A DNA stretch of 64,000 nucleotides, taken from assembly GCF_009938165.1 (NCBI RefSeq), contig NZ_AP019650.1, positions 124,001 through 188,000 of the forward strand. The letters are read 5' to 3'. Below the pieces are notes generated by a model, which saw only the letters and a program-made list of their open reading frames with translations, was not told the DNA's origin and did not search any database. The translations under genes were made by a program, and so were the position numbers. Source of the stretch: Vibrio taketomensis (GTDB lineage Bacteria > Pseudomonadota > Gammaproteobacteria > Enterobacterales > Vibrionaceae). Shown piece by piece: positions 53,162 through 61,355 of the stretch. The number at the start of each line of letters is the position of its first letter. Positions within the stretch are counted from its first letter, which is position 1.

Positions 53162-54090
53162 TGCTGCGTAAGCTGCTCATTTTATGTAGTTGTTTGAGTG
53201 CCTCTGTATGGGCAACTAGTTATCCACTGCCTCCCGAAGGCAGCAATCTAGTGGGCAGAATACAATTTCACCAAATAGAAAAGGGTGAGAGCATGGCGGA
53301 CATCGCCAAGCTTTATGATGTGGGTTTTTTGAGCCTAATGGCGGCGAATCCGGGCGTGGACCCATTTTTGCCGGCAGAAGGACATGTATTGACGATCCCA
53401 ACCCAAGTGATTTTGCCTAATGTTGAGCGTGAAGGTGTGGTGATCAACCTTGCTGAGTTACGTTTGTACTATTTTGAGCCGACGGGAAAATACGTGCATG
53501 TCTTCCCAGTTGGTATTGGTCGCATCGGACGTGACACGCCAGAGATGGTGACCAGCATTAGCCAAAAACGCCCGAATCCAACTTGGACACCGCCAAGTTC
53601 AATCCGCAAAGAATATGCAGCCAAGGGCATCGATTTACCCGCTATCGTGCCAGCAGGGCCTGATAATCCACTTGGAGAATATGCATTGCGCCTTGCTCAT
53701 GGTGCTGGCGATTACCTGATCCACGGTACAAACAAAGACTTTGGGATTGGTATGCGGGTGAGTGCGGGCTGTATTCGTATGGATCCGAAAGACATTAAAT
53801 GGTTGTTTGATAAAGTGGACCTTGGCCTTAAAGTAACCGTGGTCAATCAACCGATTAAGTTTAGCTTAGAGCCTGATAGAAGCGTCTATCTTGAAGCGCA
53901 CGAACCGCTGACTCGTAGCGATGGTAGTAAGAAAATTCTCGGGGTGCCTCAAGAGTTGACGTGGTGGCTACAAGCCATGGATAAATCGGATGCTAAAGCG
54001 CGTGCTGTCGTGTTGGCTCAAAATGGTGTTCCAGTTGAGATTGTTGAACCACAAAGCTATGAACAGCCTGATACGTATTTTCGCCGTTAA
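53161..54090 (+). CDS. L,D-transpeptidase (ErfK/YbiS family)
   Basis: This 309-residue secreted enzyme has a signal peptide (to about residue 18), a LysM-like peptidoglycan-binding segment (HQIEKGESMADIAKLYDVG, about residues 37-85) and a YkuD catalytic domain (about 95-235). The active-site motif is HGTNKDFGIGMRVSAGCIRM, containing the nucleophile Cys. Such enzymes cross-link peptidoglycan or attach Lpp to it. An lpp gene lies about 6.7 kb away in the window, so Lpp attachment is plausible. The start overlaps the phr stop by one base, an unusual partner for a photolyase. Confidence 0.92.
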   Translation: MLRKLLILCSCLSASVWATSYPLPPEGSNLVGRIQFHQIEKGESMADIAKLYDVGFLSLMAANPGVDPFLPAEGHVLTIPTQVILPNVEREGVVINLAELRLYYFEPTGKYVHVFPVGIGRIGRDTPEMVTSISQKRPNPTWTPPSSIRKEYAAKGIDLPAIVPAGPDNPLGEYALRLAHGAGDYLIHGTNKDFGIGMRVSAGCIRMDPKDIKWLFDKVDLGLKVTVVNQPIKFSLEPDRSVYLEAHEPLTRSDGSKKILGVPQELTWWLQAMDKSDAKARAVVLAQNGVPVEIVEPQSYEQPDTYFRR

Positions 54091-54202
54091 CTAGGCTCAC
54101 GTTACTTAAGGTGCCTAACTGAAGGCATCAAAAATTACCAAGATGTTTGGTTTAGTTTATCGAATCAGGCATCTTGAATCGAATTTTCGTGATGTTTTAG
54201 GA

Positions 54203-54238
54203 AAAAAAGCGCCCATATGATAAGCAAACATATGGGCG
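54203..54238 (-). terminator. Minus-strand intrinsic terminator with no obvious upstream gene
   Basis: A ten-base perfect stem (CGCCCATATG with CATATGGGCG) and nine-base loop are followed on the minus strand by seven Ts. The nearest minus-strand gene ends more than 600 bases away, so it may end an unannotated transcript. Confidence 0.65.
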
Positions 54239-54470
54239 AAATATGGGCAACAATTTGAAATTGTTAATTGGAGATGTTGGGAAAGTCCATATTCAATCTG
54301 TTTAAGTATTCTCGATCTTAGGAATACTTAAACAGAGTAACCAACGGGGATTAACTTAACACTTCGGTTACGAAGATTTAATCAGTAATTTTACAAAGAT
54401 AAGTTTCAATATTGAAATCGCCTCACGTAATAATAATAAGCCCATATATTATGGGCTTTTTTTATGTCGG
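54205..54470. ncRNA. Candidate structured non-coding RNA locus
   Basis: This gene-free block is rich in hairpins: 54210-54238, 54249-54265 (AACAATTTGAAATTGTT), a perfect 14-base stem at 54298-54311 with 54322-54335, 54362-54375 (CTTCG with CGAAG), and a strong plus-strand terminator at 54438-54463. ATATGGGC at 54241-54248 can also pair with GCCCATAT at 54440-54447, closing the whole block or competing with the terminator. Each end carries an intrinsic terminator pointing outward. I do not recognise the RNA and could not place a promoter, so the strand is uncertain. Confidence 0.45.
54438..54463 (+). terminator. Plus-strand intrinsic terminator
   Basis: A nine-base stem (AAGCCCATA with TATGGGCTT), three-base loop and a run of seven Ts. 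It lies 350 bases past the L,D-transpeptidase stop, either ending that operon or ending the candidate RNA. Confidence 0.75.
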
Positions 54471-54604
54471 CGAGCTATGTGTTATTGAGTGTTTCGTTTG
54501 TTGTAAATTACAAAATCAGTTAACATTTATGACATAAATTAACAATTAATTAAACTTAACGCATGTTTGGTGATGCTATTAATAATGCCATTCATATTTA
54601 GATA

Positions 54605-54871
54605 TATACTCAAGTGACTTCAAGATGCAGGATTCAGAGCATTGTTATTGCTTTGAGTTCAAGGAAAACTACGAAGTGAAATAGTCATCTATTTTCGAGT
54701 AGTTTGACGCAGAAATCGAGGCAGTAACTTGCTCCCAAGGGACGAGTTGACTTGGCTCGCATACGTCGTTAACGATTTTTGATTTAGAACCACTAGATCT
54801 TCAAATCATTGCCTTGTCTGCAATCCAAGTCATTCTCGCTGAACCACGCACCTTGAGGTTACTTGAGTATA
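54605..54871. repeat. MITE-like repeat with terminal inverted repeats
   Basis: This 267-bp non-coding element starts TATACTCAAGTGACTTCAAG and ends, on the other strand, TATACTCAAGTAACCTCAAG. The imperfect terminal inverted repeats are therefore about 25 bp, with TA at the ends. Its right end matches the sequence at 1-74, and a divergent relative lies at 59582-59757. It encodes nothing and abuts the stop of the CatB-type gene. Confidence 0.75.
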
Positions 54872-54872
54872 C

Positions 54873-55499
54873 TTACTTCTGTTGCTGCCAATACTGATAC
54901 AAAGCAGCGATATTGTTGGAGCATAGATAAGGCATGGCGCCGGCTAACCATTCCTCAGGCCAGCGCCACCACTGCATTTCGAGTAACTGTTCGATCTGCT
55001 CTGGATCAAAGCGCAGTTTTACTTGTTTGGCTGGATTTGATGCCACGATAGCGTATGGAGCAACATTTTTGGTCACAACCGCACGACTAGCGATTACCGC
55101 GCCATCGCCAACGGTAACACCGGGCATGATCATCGCTTCTGAGCCGATCCAAACATCATTACCAATAACGGTATCACCGGCACGTTCAAACGCATCGACA
55201 GCACCAGCAAAAAGTGGATTCGCTTGGTAGTAAAAAGGGAAGGAAGATACCCAGTCGTGACGATGACCTTGATTGCCTGCCATGATAAAAGCGGCTCCAG
55301 AGCCAATAGAACAATAACTACCAATGATCAGTTTATCGACGTCGTTTCGGTCGGGCATTAAGTAGCGCGCACAATCATCAAAGCTATGCTGGTGGTAATA
55401 GCCAGAATAGTAACTGTATTTGCCAACGATGATATTGGGATTAGTGACTTGCTGATCCAAAGGGATGCCGACAAATGGGCTTTCAAAGTAGTTTTTCAT
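54873..55499 (-). CDS. CatB-type (xenobiotic) O-acetyltransferase
   Basis: This 208-residue left-handed beta-helix (hexapeptide repeat) acetyltransferase of the type B chloramphenicol acetyltransferase family. The start [18 protein letters not shown], the [20 protein letters not shown] repeat region, the catalytic His in [13 protein letters not shown] and the turns [20 protein letters not shown] are all typical. Chromosomal members in vibrios (for example CatB9) can confer little or no resistance, so the natural substrate is open. The repeat element at 54605-54871 ends two bases beyond the stop codon, and no attC site is evident, so this is not an integron cassette in place. Confidence 0.9.
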   Translation of the reverse strand: MKNYFESPFVGIPLDQQVTNPNIIVGKYSYYSGYYHQHSFDDCARYLMPDRNDVDKLIIGSYCSIGSGAAFIMAGNQGHRHDWVSSFPFYYQANPLFAGAVDAFERAGDTVIGNDVWIGSEAMIMPGVTVGDGAVIASRAVVTKNVAPYAIVASNPAKQVKLRFDPEQIEQLLEMQWWRWPEEWLAGAMPYLCSNNIAALYQYWQQQK

Positions 55500-55590
55500 G
55501 GGTTGTCTTCATTCTATTAATTCATGACTAAGTGCTACGTGCACTTAGGTTGGAGTAGTATAACCACTCCAACCTAAGAGTAGACATAAA

Positions 55591-56691
55591 TTAGTCGAGC
55601 GATTTTTTAAATCGTTTAGAAGCAACCATAAGGCCAATAATAGTAAATGCTCCGAGCCATAAAGAATCTCGCCATAACTCTGAAAGATCCGCTCCGCGTA
55701 ACACAATGCCTCGGATCAAACGCATAAAGTGAGTGGCGGGGAGTACTTCTGATATCCACTGCGCAGCAACAGGCATGGCTTCATAAGGGAACATAAATCC
55801 AGATAGCAGGATCGAAGGCAGTAGAATAAATACCGTCATTTGCATCGCTTGCAGCTGAGTGCTTGCGATGGTCGAGATCACCAATCCCAAGGTAAGACTG
55901 GCGGCAATAAACAATAATGTCCCGAGTAGAATCTGGCTTAATGCGCCATTAATCGGTACACCAAAGATAAAATGGCCCAAGCCAAGAATAATGGCGACCT
56001 GTATCAAGCCAACGAAAATATAAGGCACTATTTTCGCTACCATTAATTCCATTGAGTGAATCGGGGTGGTGATGAGCAGTTCCAAATTTCCTCTCTCACG
56101 CTCACGTACAATTGCAGCACTGGTAAATAGGATCATGGTCATGGTGAGAATGACCCCTAAGAGGCCGGGGACGATGTTCACAGCAGAGCGCTGACTGGGG
56201 TTATAGAACAGCGCGACCTCAAAGGTTTTATGCACTTGCGGTTTGATTTCAAAGTCAAAGTCGGTCAGTGGCATATTTTGCAGCCCAAGGATGGCTGCGC
56301 TGATCATGGTGTCGGAACCATCAACAATCCATTGACCCAACTCACGACCTTGCATCATACGCTGGGTGAGATCTGAAGGAAGAATCAAAGCGGCACGCAC
56401 CAACCCTTCTTCAATCGCTTGTTCCGCTTCTTGAGGAGTCGCAAAGCGTTCGGTGATATCGACAACTTGGGTGACACGTACAGATTCGGTAAGGACGCGG
56501 CCTGCTGCACTTTGGCTTTGGTCGACAACCGCAATGGGAATATTGCGTACGTCGGTATTAATCGCAAAGCCAAATAGTAATAACTGAATCAGCGGGATCA
56601 TCACCACCATGCCAAAAGTGATTCGATCGCGTGAAAGCTGACGGATCTCTTTGAGCATTACGGCATTGATGCGAGCTAGACTTTGAATCAT
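55591..56691 (-). CDS. ABC-2 type exporter permease (YbhR/YbhS/YhhJ-like)
   Basis: This 366-residue permease has one N-terminal helix (about residues 22-44), a large periplasmic domain (about 45-170) and five C-terminal helices (about 180-360). Family signatures include LSRDRITFGMVVMIPLIQLLLFG, the cytoplasmic RERERGNLELLITTPI segment and LPATHFMRLIRGIVLRG near the end. It forms an exporter with the ATPase and membrane-fusion lipoprotein encoded upstream. It overlaps the ATPase gene by four bases. The substrate is unknown; drugs or membrane-active compounds are typical. Confidence 0.88.
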   Translation of the reverse strand: MIQSLARINAVMLKEIRQLSRDRITFGMVVMIPLIQLLLFGFAINTDVRNIPIAVVDQSQSAAGRVLTESVRVTQVVDITERFATPQEAEQAIEEGLVRAALILPSDLTQRMMQGRELGQWIVDGSDTMISAAILGLQNMPLTDFDFEIKPQVHKTFEVALFYNPSQRSAVNIVPGLLGVILTMTMILFTSAAIVRERERGNLELLITTPIHSMELMVAKIVPYIFVGLIQVAIILGLGHFIFGVPINGALSQILLGTLLFIAASLTLGLVISTIASTQLQAMQMTVFILLPSILLSGFMFPYEAMPVAAQWISEVLPATHFMRLIRGIVLRGADLSELWRDSLWLGAFTIIGLMVASKRFKKSLD

Positions 56692-57614
56692 TGGCGTCCC
56701 TCTCCAGTTACGGTAACGAATACATCTTCGAGACTAGGGCGTGCAATATTCATTTCAGCTTGCGCAAGTTCAGGAAATTGCTGAGCAAGCCACGCTATCG
56801 GTTGATTGACATGATTGTGGATTAGCACCCTTAGACGAATACCGAGTTGAGCGGCAGAGCGCACTTCAGGTCGTTGCAACAATTTCTCTTTTAGAGCTCT
56901 CAACCCCGGGGCTTTCACTTCGACAATATTGACTCCCATTTCAGCCATTAGGCGTTCAGGTTCACCGTCGGCGCGAATATGACCGGATTCCATAATTGCA
57001 AGACGATGGCAGCGTTCGGCTTCATCCATATAGTGAGTGGTCACTAATATTGTGGTGCCTTGATCACTGAGATCAAACAACTGCTCCCAAAATTCACGGC
57101 GGTTTTCTGGATCTACCGCTGAAGTGGGTTCGTCTAGAAACAGTAATTCCGGTTTGTGCATGGTTGCTGCGGCCAGTGACAAGCGCTGTTTTTGTCCGCC
57201 ACTCATGCCACTCACACGTTGTTTTCTACGTTGATCCAAACCATAAATACTGAGTTGTTGGTCGATACGACTGCGTAATTCGCGGTTATTCATGGCAAAG
57301 ATTTGGCCGATAAATTGAAGATTTTCTTCCACTGTAAGATCTTCATACAGCGAGAATTTTTGTGTCATATAGCCAATTTTCAGGCGCAGCAACTCTGATT
57401 GCTTAGGAATTTGTAAGCCCAGTACGTCGACATTGCCTGAGGTTGGGCTGAGCAAACCAGTTAGCACTCGTATGGTGGTGGACTTCCCGCAGCCGTTAGG
57501 CCCAAGGAAGCCGTAGATGCTTCCTTTTGGGACGTTAAGATTGATGCCTTCAATCGCGGTAAAGTCGCCAAACTTTTTCACCACGTTACTGGCTTGAATC
57601 GCAAACTCCGACAT
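56688..57614 (-). CDS. ABC exporter ATP-binding protein
   Basis: This 308-residue single-domain ATPase shows Walker A GPNGCGKSTT, Q-loop YMTQKFSLYEDLTVEENL, signature MSGGQKQRLSL and Walker B LLFLDEPTSAVD. A C-terminal extension of about 80 residues follows and ends RPSLEDVFVTVTGEG, which is typical of ABC-2 drug-export ATPases. It lies two bases after the lipoprotein gene and overlaps the permease start, so the three form a translationally coupled operon resembling E. coli ybhGFSR with one permease. Confidence 0.9.
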   Translation of the reverse strand: MSEFAIQASNVVKKFGDFTAIEGINLNVPKGSIYGFLGPNGCGKSTTIRVLTGLLSPTSGNVDVLGLQIPKQSELLRLKIGYMTQKFSLYEDLTVEENLQFIGQIFAMNNRELRSRIDQQLSIYGLDQRRKQRVSGMSGGQKQRLSLAAATMHKPELLFLDEPTSAVDPENRREFWEQLFDLSDQGTTILVTTHYMDEAERCHRLAIMESGHIRADGEPERLMAEMGVNIVEVKAPGLRALKEKLLQRPEVRSAAQLGIRLRVLIHNHVNQPIAWLAQQFPELAQAEMNIARPSLEDVFVTVTGEGRQ

Positions 57615-57616
57615 GG

Positions 57617-58567
57617 TTACTCCTCACTAAGAGCGACTTGCGCTGACAAACCAGAGGGCAATTCAATCGCACTTTGAGTGAGATCCACTTCTGCAAGATA
57701 CATCAAGCGTGATCGCTCTTCTTCCGTAAGCGCGTAATAGGGCGTGAATGAAGGCTCTGAAGAAACCCAACGTACATTTCCTTCAAATGGCGTCTCTACG
57801 CCATCAACAAAGACTTGTACTTGTTTGCCCGGAATAAAACCCACCCGATAATTAGCGGGCACATAGACACGTGCGTAGGGAATTTGACTGGCTTGTACCA
57901 CCGCAACAATGCCGTTGACTGGCACTCGTTCTCCTAGGTTATAAGGGAGGTTATCCAGTACGCCAGAGCGGGTTGCTACGATAGTTAATTCATCCAGTTT
58001 TTGCTGCTCGAGTGCGACATCAGCTTGAGCTGCCGCAAGTGATGCGCGCGCTTGTTCAATATCTTCCGGGCGAGAGCCCGCAGTGAGTTTGCTAAATTCT
58101 TCGTTCGCTGAATCTAATTCAGCACGCGCGGAATCACGAGCGGCAAGGGCAGAGTCTTTTTCGGATTGGCTGAGTAGTTTCTTTGCGACCAGTTCGGATT
58201 TACGTTGGTAGTTTTTTTGTGCCTCAGTTAACTGCGCTTGGCTACGGACGACTCGAGCTTGAGCGGCTGCGATATCCTCAGGGCGCTCACCATTGGTCAG
58301 CTTAAGTAAGTAGGCACTTGCTTTCGCTTTCTCTGCAATGGCATGGGCGAGCAGTGATTGCTGGTTTTTAGAATCAAGACGAACTAAGACGTCTCCTTCT
58401 GCTACGAGGCTGCCTTCTTTTACTGGCAGCTCGCGAATAATTTCATTGGCGGTGGCGGAAAATGTCACACGGTCGCGTTCTAGTGTGCCGAGTGCTCTTT
58501 GTTTTTCAATAGGATTACAGGCGGGTAGCGCAAGCAGCAGTAGCGGAATGAGTAAGAGTTTTTTCAT
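57617..58567 (-). CDS. HlyD-type membrane-fusion lipoprotein (YbhG-like)
   Basis: This 316-residue periplasmic adaptor has a lipobox (LALPAC, Cys at about residue 17), so it should be lipid-anchored. A lipoyl half (IIRELPVKEGSLVAEGDVLVRLD) is followed by a coiled-coil hairpin with two similar NGERPEDIAAAQARV and GSRPEDIEQARASL segments, then the second lipoyl half (IVATRSGVLDNLPYNLGERV) and a beta-barrel. It heads the three-gene exporter operon. A perfect 20-bp palindrome about 140 bases upstream may be the operator. Confidence 0.9.
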   Translation of the reverse strand: MKKLLLIPLLLLALPACNPIEKQRALGTLERDRVTFSATANEIIRELPVKEGSLVAEGDVLVRLDSKNQQSLLAHAIAEKAKASAYLLKLTNGERPEDIAAAQARVVRSQAQLTEAQKNYQRKSELVAKKLLSQSEKDSALAARDSARAELDSANEEFSKLTAGSRPEDIEQARASLAAAQADVALEQQKLDELTIVATRSGVLDNLPYNLGERVPVNGIVAVVQASQIPYARVYVPANYRVGFIPGKQVQVFVDGVETPFEGNVRWVSSEPSFTPYYALTEEERSRLMYLAEVDLTQSAIELPSGLSAQVALSEE

Positions 58568-58703
58568 GTGCTTAGCCTCGTTACGAGCATCTTATTAATC
58601 GCAGCTTAGTGGAAAATTAAAGCCTGCGATGTGACCGAGTAATTAACTTAGCTATAGAGTATGATTTTTCGCTCTCACAAGAGAAGTAACATAATTCCCC
58701 ACA

Positions 58704-58723
58704 AATTCATCAATTGATGAATT
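58704..58723. promoter_or_regulatory. Perfect 20-bp palindrome upstream of the ABC exporter operon
   Basis: AATTCATCAATTGATGAATT is fully self-complementary and sits in the 253-bp gap before the exporter operon. Size and symmetry fit an operator for a TetR-type repressor like those controlling related ybhGFSR operons, but no such regulator gene is adjacent. Confidence 0.5.
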
Positions 58724-58820
58724 AATAACAATCGAGAGACGCCATTTCGTTATGGAGGGGACGAGAACAAGAGAATCAAGAAAGGGATTGTGAGAGCCCG
58801 TGGTTTAGGCTCTCAATCGA

Positions 58821-59467
58821 TCAGTTTGCTTTTAACTCTTCGAGCACAGCGCTTAGCGATGGTCTAATTTTGTGACCAAGGGCGACAATGTCGTCACTCG
58901 GTTGAACCAGATCTGGGATTTGATAGGCTTGCATGCCTGCATTCACTGCGGCGAGGACGCCATTGTTGGAATCTTCAAATGCTAAACATTGTTTTGGATC
59001 AATACCCAAGCGTTCAGCGGCAAGTAGATAGATTTCCGGATTTGGTTTGCCATGAGAGACTTCGTTACCACAGGTCAGTTGGTCAAAATAAATATCGAGT
59101 CCGGCTAAGTTTAGTTTGATTTTTGCTAGGTCGTGATGAGTGGAAGTCGCAACAACCGTAGGAATATTATTCGCTTTTAACCATTGCAGTAGTTCAACTA
59201 CGCCTTCTTTCACGTCAATTGCTTGATAGTGAGTAATTGCGTCATATTGCTTACGCCATTCAGCATGAACCATAGGTAAATCGTCGCCGTAAGCCCCACG
59301 TAGGATTGGCTCGATGCCTGCGGCATTGCGTCCGATGATATTGAGATAAACGTCTTGATAAAAAGGCAGACCTACTGTCGCACATGCCTCGGAAAATACG
59401 CGCATACATAGACGTTCTGTATCAAGTAGCAGACCATCCATATCAAAATTACGGCTTTATAATTCAT
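58821..59467 (-). pseudogene. HAD-superfamily phosphatase gene with an N-terminal frameshift
   Basis: The readable part is 206 residues from 59441 (MDGLLLDTERL) and looks like a beta-phosphoglucomutase-type HAD hydrolase, with VVATSTHHD (motif II), GKPNPEIYL and FEDSNNGVLAA (motifs III and IV). The expected beginning is encoded one frame away from an ATG at 59467 (MNYKAVI). One T appears missing from the TTTT run at 59445-59448. Restoring it gives MNYKAVIFDMDGLLLDTE and about 215 residues. Without it, translation from 59441 would lose the nucleophile Asp of the DxD motif. Whether this is mutation or base-calling error is open. Confidence 0.75.
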
Positions 59468-59581
59468 AAGGATACGAACCTAAAAAATTGAGGTAGGTAT
59501 TCTGACATAGAATTCTCATGCTTTAGAACCAAATTTAAAAAGCGCGTTGGATCACGTGTCGAATTTGATACACTGCTCGAC

Positions 59582-59757
59582 ATCCAAGTGATTCCAATGT
59601 GTAGAAATCGGCTCAATAACACGCTGTTAAAGGGCGAGTGCCTTGGCTTACACGCTTTGTCGGTGATGTATGCGGTAAAGGTTTTACCTCATTCATTACT
59701 GCGCGGCTGCAATCCAAGGCATCCTCACTGACGTTCGCACCTTGAACTTATTTGGAT
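59582..59757. repeat. Divergent, shorter member of the MITE-like repeat family
   Basis: About 176 bp beginning ATCCAAGTGATTCCAATGTG and ending CGCACCTTGAACTTATTTGG followed by ATA. The ends are imperfect inverted repeats, and the inner block GCAATCCAAGGCATCCTCACTGA-like matches the element at 54605-54871. It has no coding capacity and ends 30 bp before a dehydrogenase gene. Confidence 0.6.
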
Positions 59758-59787
59758 AACATTTTTAGTTTATCAAGGGAGTAAGAC

Positions 59788-60657
59788 ATGGAGAGTAAGG
59801 TTGCATTTATTGGCCTAGGGGTAATGGGATACCCAATGGCTGGCTATTTAAGTAAAGCTGGTCATCAAACGCGCGTTTATAACCGTACATTCGCTAAAGC
59901 TGAAAAGTGGCAGAGCGAATATCAAGGGGTTGCCTGCCAAACACCTAAAGAAGCCGCGCAAGGCTGCGACATGGTGTTTGTTTGTGTGGGTAATGATGAT
60001 GACGTCCGTAGCGTCGTGTATGGTGAAGATGGCATTTTAGCGGGGCTGAAACCGGGCGCTGTGCTGGTGGATCACACCACTACGTCAGCCAACTTAGCTG
60101 AAGAGCTTGCCGTTGAAGCGCAAAAAGTGGGCGTGGCTTTTATCGATGCTCCAGTATCAGGCGGTCAAGCTGGTGCTGAAAATGGTGTGTTAACCATTAT
60201 GTGTGGTGGTGAGCAACAAGTATTTGAGCGAGTTGCGCCGGTGATGGATGTGTACGCAAAACAAAGCACGTTGCTGGGTGAACACGGGCAAGGTCAGCGC
60301 TGTAAAATGGTTAATCAAATTTGTATCGCAGGGGTGTTGCAAGGCTTAAGTGAAGCACTGATTTTGGCGGAGAAATCGGGTCTAGACATTGCACAAGTCG
60401 TTGATACATTGAAGTTTGGCGCAGCAGGTTCATGGCAGATGGAAAACCGAGCCAATACCATGGCGCAAGATAAGTTTGATTTTGGTTTCGCCATCGATTG
60501 GATGCGCAAAGATCTCGGTTTTTGTCTACAAGAAGCCGAGCGTTTAGGGGTGGAATTACCGCTAACAAAAGATGTCGACCAGCGTTACGCCAGCCTTCAA
60601 GAACAAGGCTTAGGTCGTATGGATACGTCGGTGTTGATTAAGTCTTTGAAAGGCTAG
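59788..60657 (+). CDS. NAD(P)-dependent 3-hydroxyisobutyrate dehydrogenase-family oxidoreductase
   Basis: This 289-residue cytosolic beta-hydroxyacid dehydrogenase has an N-terminal Rossmann motif GLGVMGYPMAGYLSKAG, the substrate-binding DAPVSGGQAGAENG and the catalytic Lys region KMVNQICIAG. The family includes 3-hydroxyisobutyrate dehydrogenase, tartronate semialdehyde reductase and succinic-semialdehyde reductases, and the exact substrate cannot be fixed. It is a single gene with a GGGAG site upstream and a strong terminator after it. Confidence 0.85.
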   Translation: MESKVAFIGLGVMGYPMAGYLSKAGHQTRVYNRTFAKAEKWQSEYQGVACQTPKEAAQGCDMVFVCVGNDDDVRSVVYGEDGILAGLKPGAVLVDHTTTSANLAEELAVEAQKVGVAFIDAPVSGGQAGAENGVLTIMCGGEQQVFERVAPVMDVYAKQSTLLGEHGQGQRCKMVNQICIAGVLQGLSEALILAEKSGLDIAQVVDTLKFGAAGSWQMENRANTMAQDKFDFGFAIDWMRKDLGFCLQEAERLGVELPLTKDVDQRYASLQEQGLGRMDTSVLIKSLKG

Positions 60658-60695
60658 TCAACAACGAAACGAGAAAGGCAAATCGAGACATAAAA

Positions 60696-60722
60696 AAATC
60701 CGATATCAAGGATATCGGATTT
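60696..60722. terminator. Bidirectional terminator
   Basis: A 12-base perfect stem (AAATCCGATATC with GATATCGGATTT) with a three-base loop lies between the convergent dehydrogenase and lpp genes. Confidence 0.9.
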
Positions 60723-60802
60723 AATTTATGAGCTCTTAAGTGAGTCCACGTCATTCTTGTCACTATCGCAACTTGAAAGCCGTAACTGAAACTCGCTATA
60801 AA

Positions 60803-61051
60803 TTACTTAGTGTAAGATTGAGCGATGTTGTCGATGCGTTCGTTAGCGCGAGCTGCTTCTTCTTGTGCTGCTACTGCTGCGCCACCTGCACGTTGAACGT
60901 CAGATTTTAGAGAGTTTACGTCTTGGCTTAGCTGGCTTACTTGGTTGCTTAGTTCGTCAAGTTTTGCAGTTGTTGCTTCGTCTGGACCTGATGCACAACC
61001 AGCTAGTAGAAGAACTGAAGTCGCTGCAGCTGCGATAATCATTTTGTTCAT
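60803..61051 (-). CDS. lpp: Major outer-membrane (Braun-type) lipoprotein Lpp
   Basis: This 82-residue lipoprotein has a signal peptide with lipobox LLAGC (Cys at about residue 19). A heptad coiled coil follows (LDELSNQVSQLSQDVNSLKS), then an Ala-rich stretch and a C-terminal Tyr-Thr-Lys. The terminal Lys is the residue joined to peptidoglycan by L,D-transpeptidases, tying the outer membrane to the wall. AAGGAG precedes the ATG, and a good promoter lies just upstream, as expected for a highly expressed gene. Confidence 0.92.
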   Translation of the reverse strand: MNKMIIAAAATSVLLLAGCASGPDEATTAKLDELSNQVSQLSQDVNSLKSDVQRAGGAAVAAQEEAARANERIDNIAQSYTK

Positions 61052-61080
61052 GGATGAACTCCTTGCATTTAGTAAGTATC

Positions 61081-61109
61081 AATATAGTGCTATACGCATA
61101 TAGCATCAA
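61081..61109 (-). promoter_or_regulatory. lpp promoter with palindromic spacer
   Basis: On the minus strand, TTGATG (-35, 61104-61109) and TATATT (-10, 61081-61086) are separated by exactly 17 bases. The spacer edge contains an inverted repeat GCTATA/TATAGC (61089-61104). Confidence 0.6.
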
Positions 61110-61355
61110 ACATAGTGTAGCTCTAATTGTACAATTTACCCAGTCCTAAAAAGTCAAATTATTCCAAGAATTTAGCTAATTATTGAGCACTTGATACAAT
61201 AATCCTCTAAAAATACCCGCGACTGTTCACTTATTCGTCAAGGGAGCACTTGAATATTTTCTGTGATCTCTATCTATTTTGGACATTTTTGGGGTATTAT
61301 AGCGTGTTTTATTTTTATTGAAGGCGCCACGCCGAAACTGACTTTGGAGAATACT

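Noticed and set aside
54274..54321. Tiny open frame MLGKSIFNLFKYSRS inside the candidate RNA
   Set aside because: GGAG touches the ATG with no spacing, so it is unlikely to be translated; the sequence is better explained by its hairpin structure.
54873..55499. CatB-type gene as an integron cassette
   Set aside because: CatB genes often travel in cassettes, but I saw no attC site on either side and neighbouring genes are ordinary chromosomal ones.
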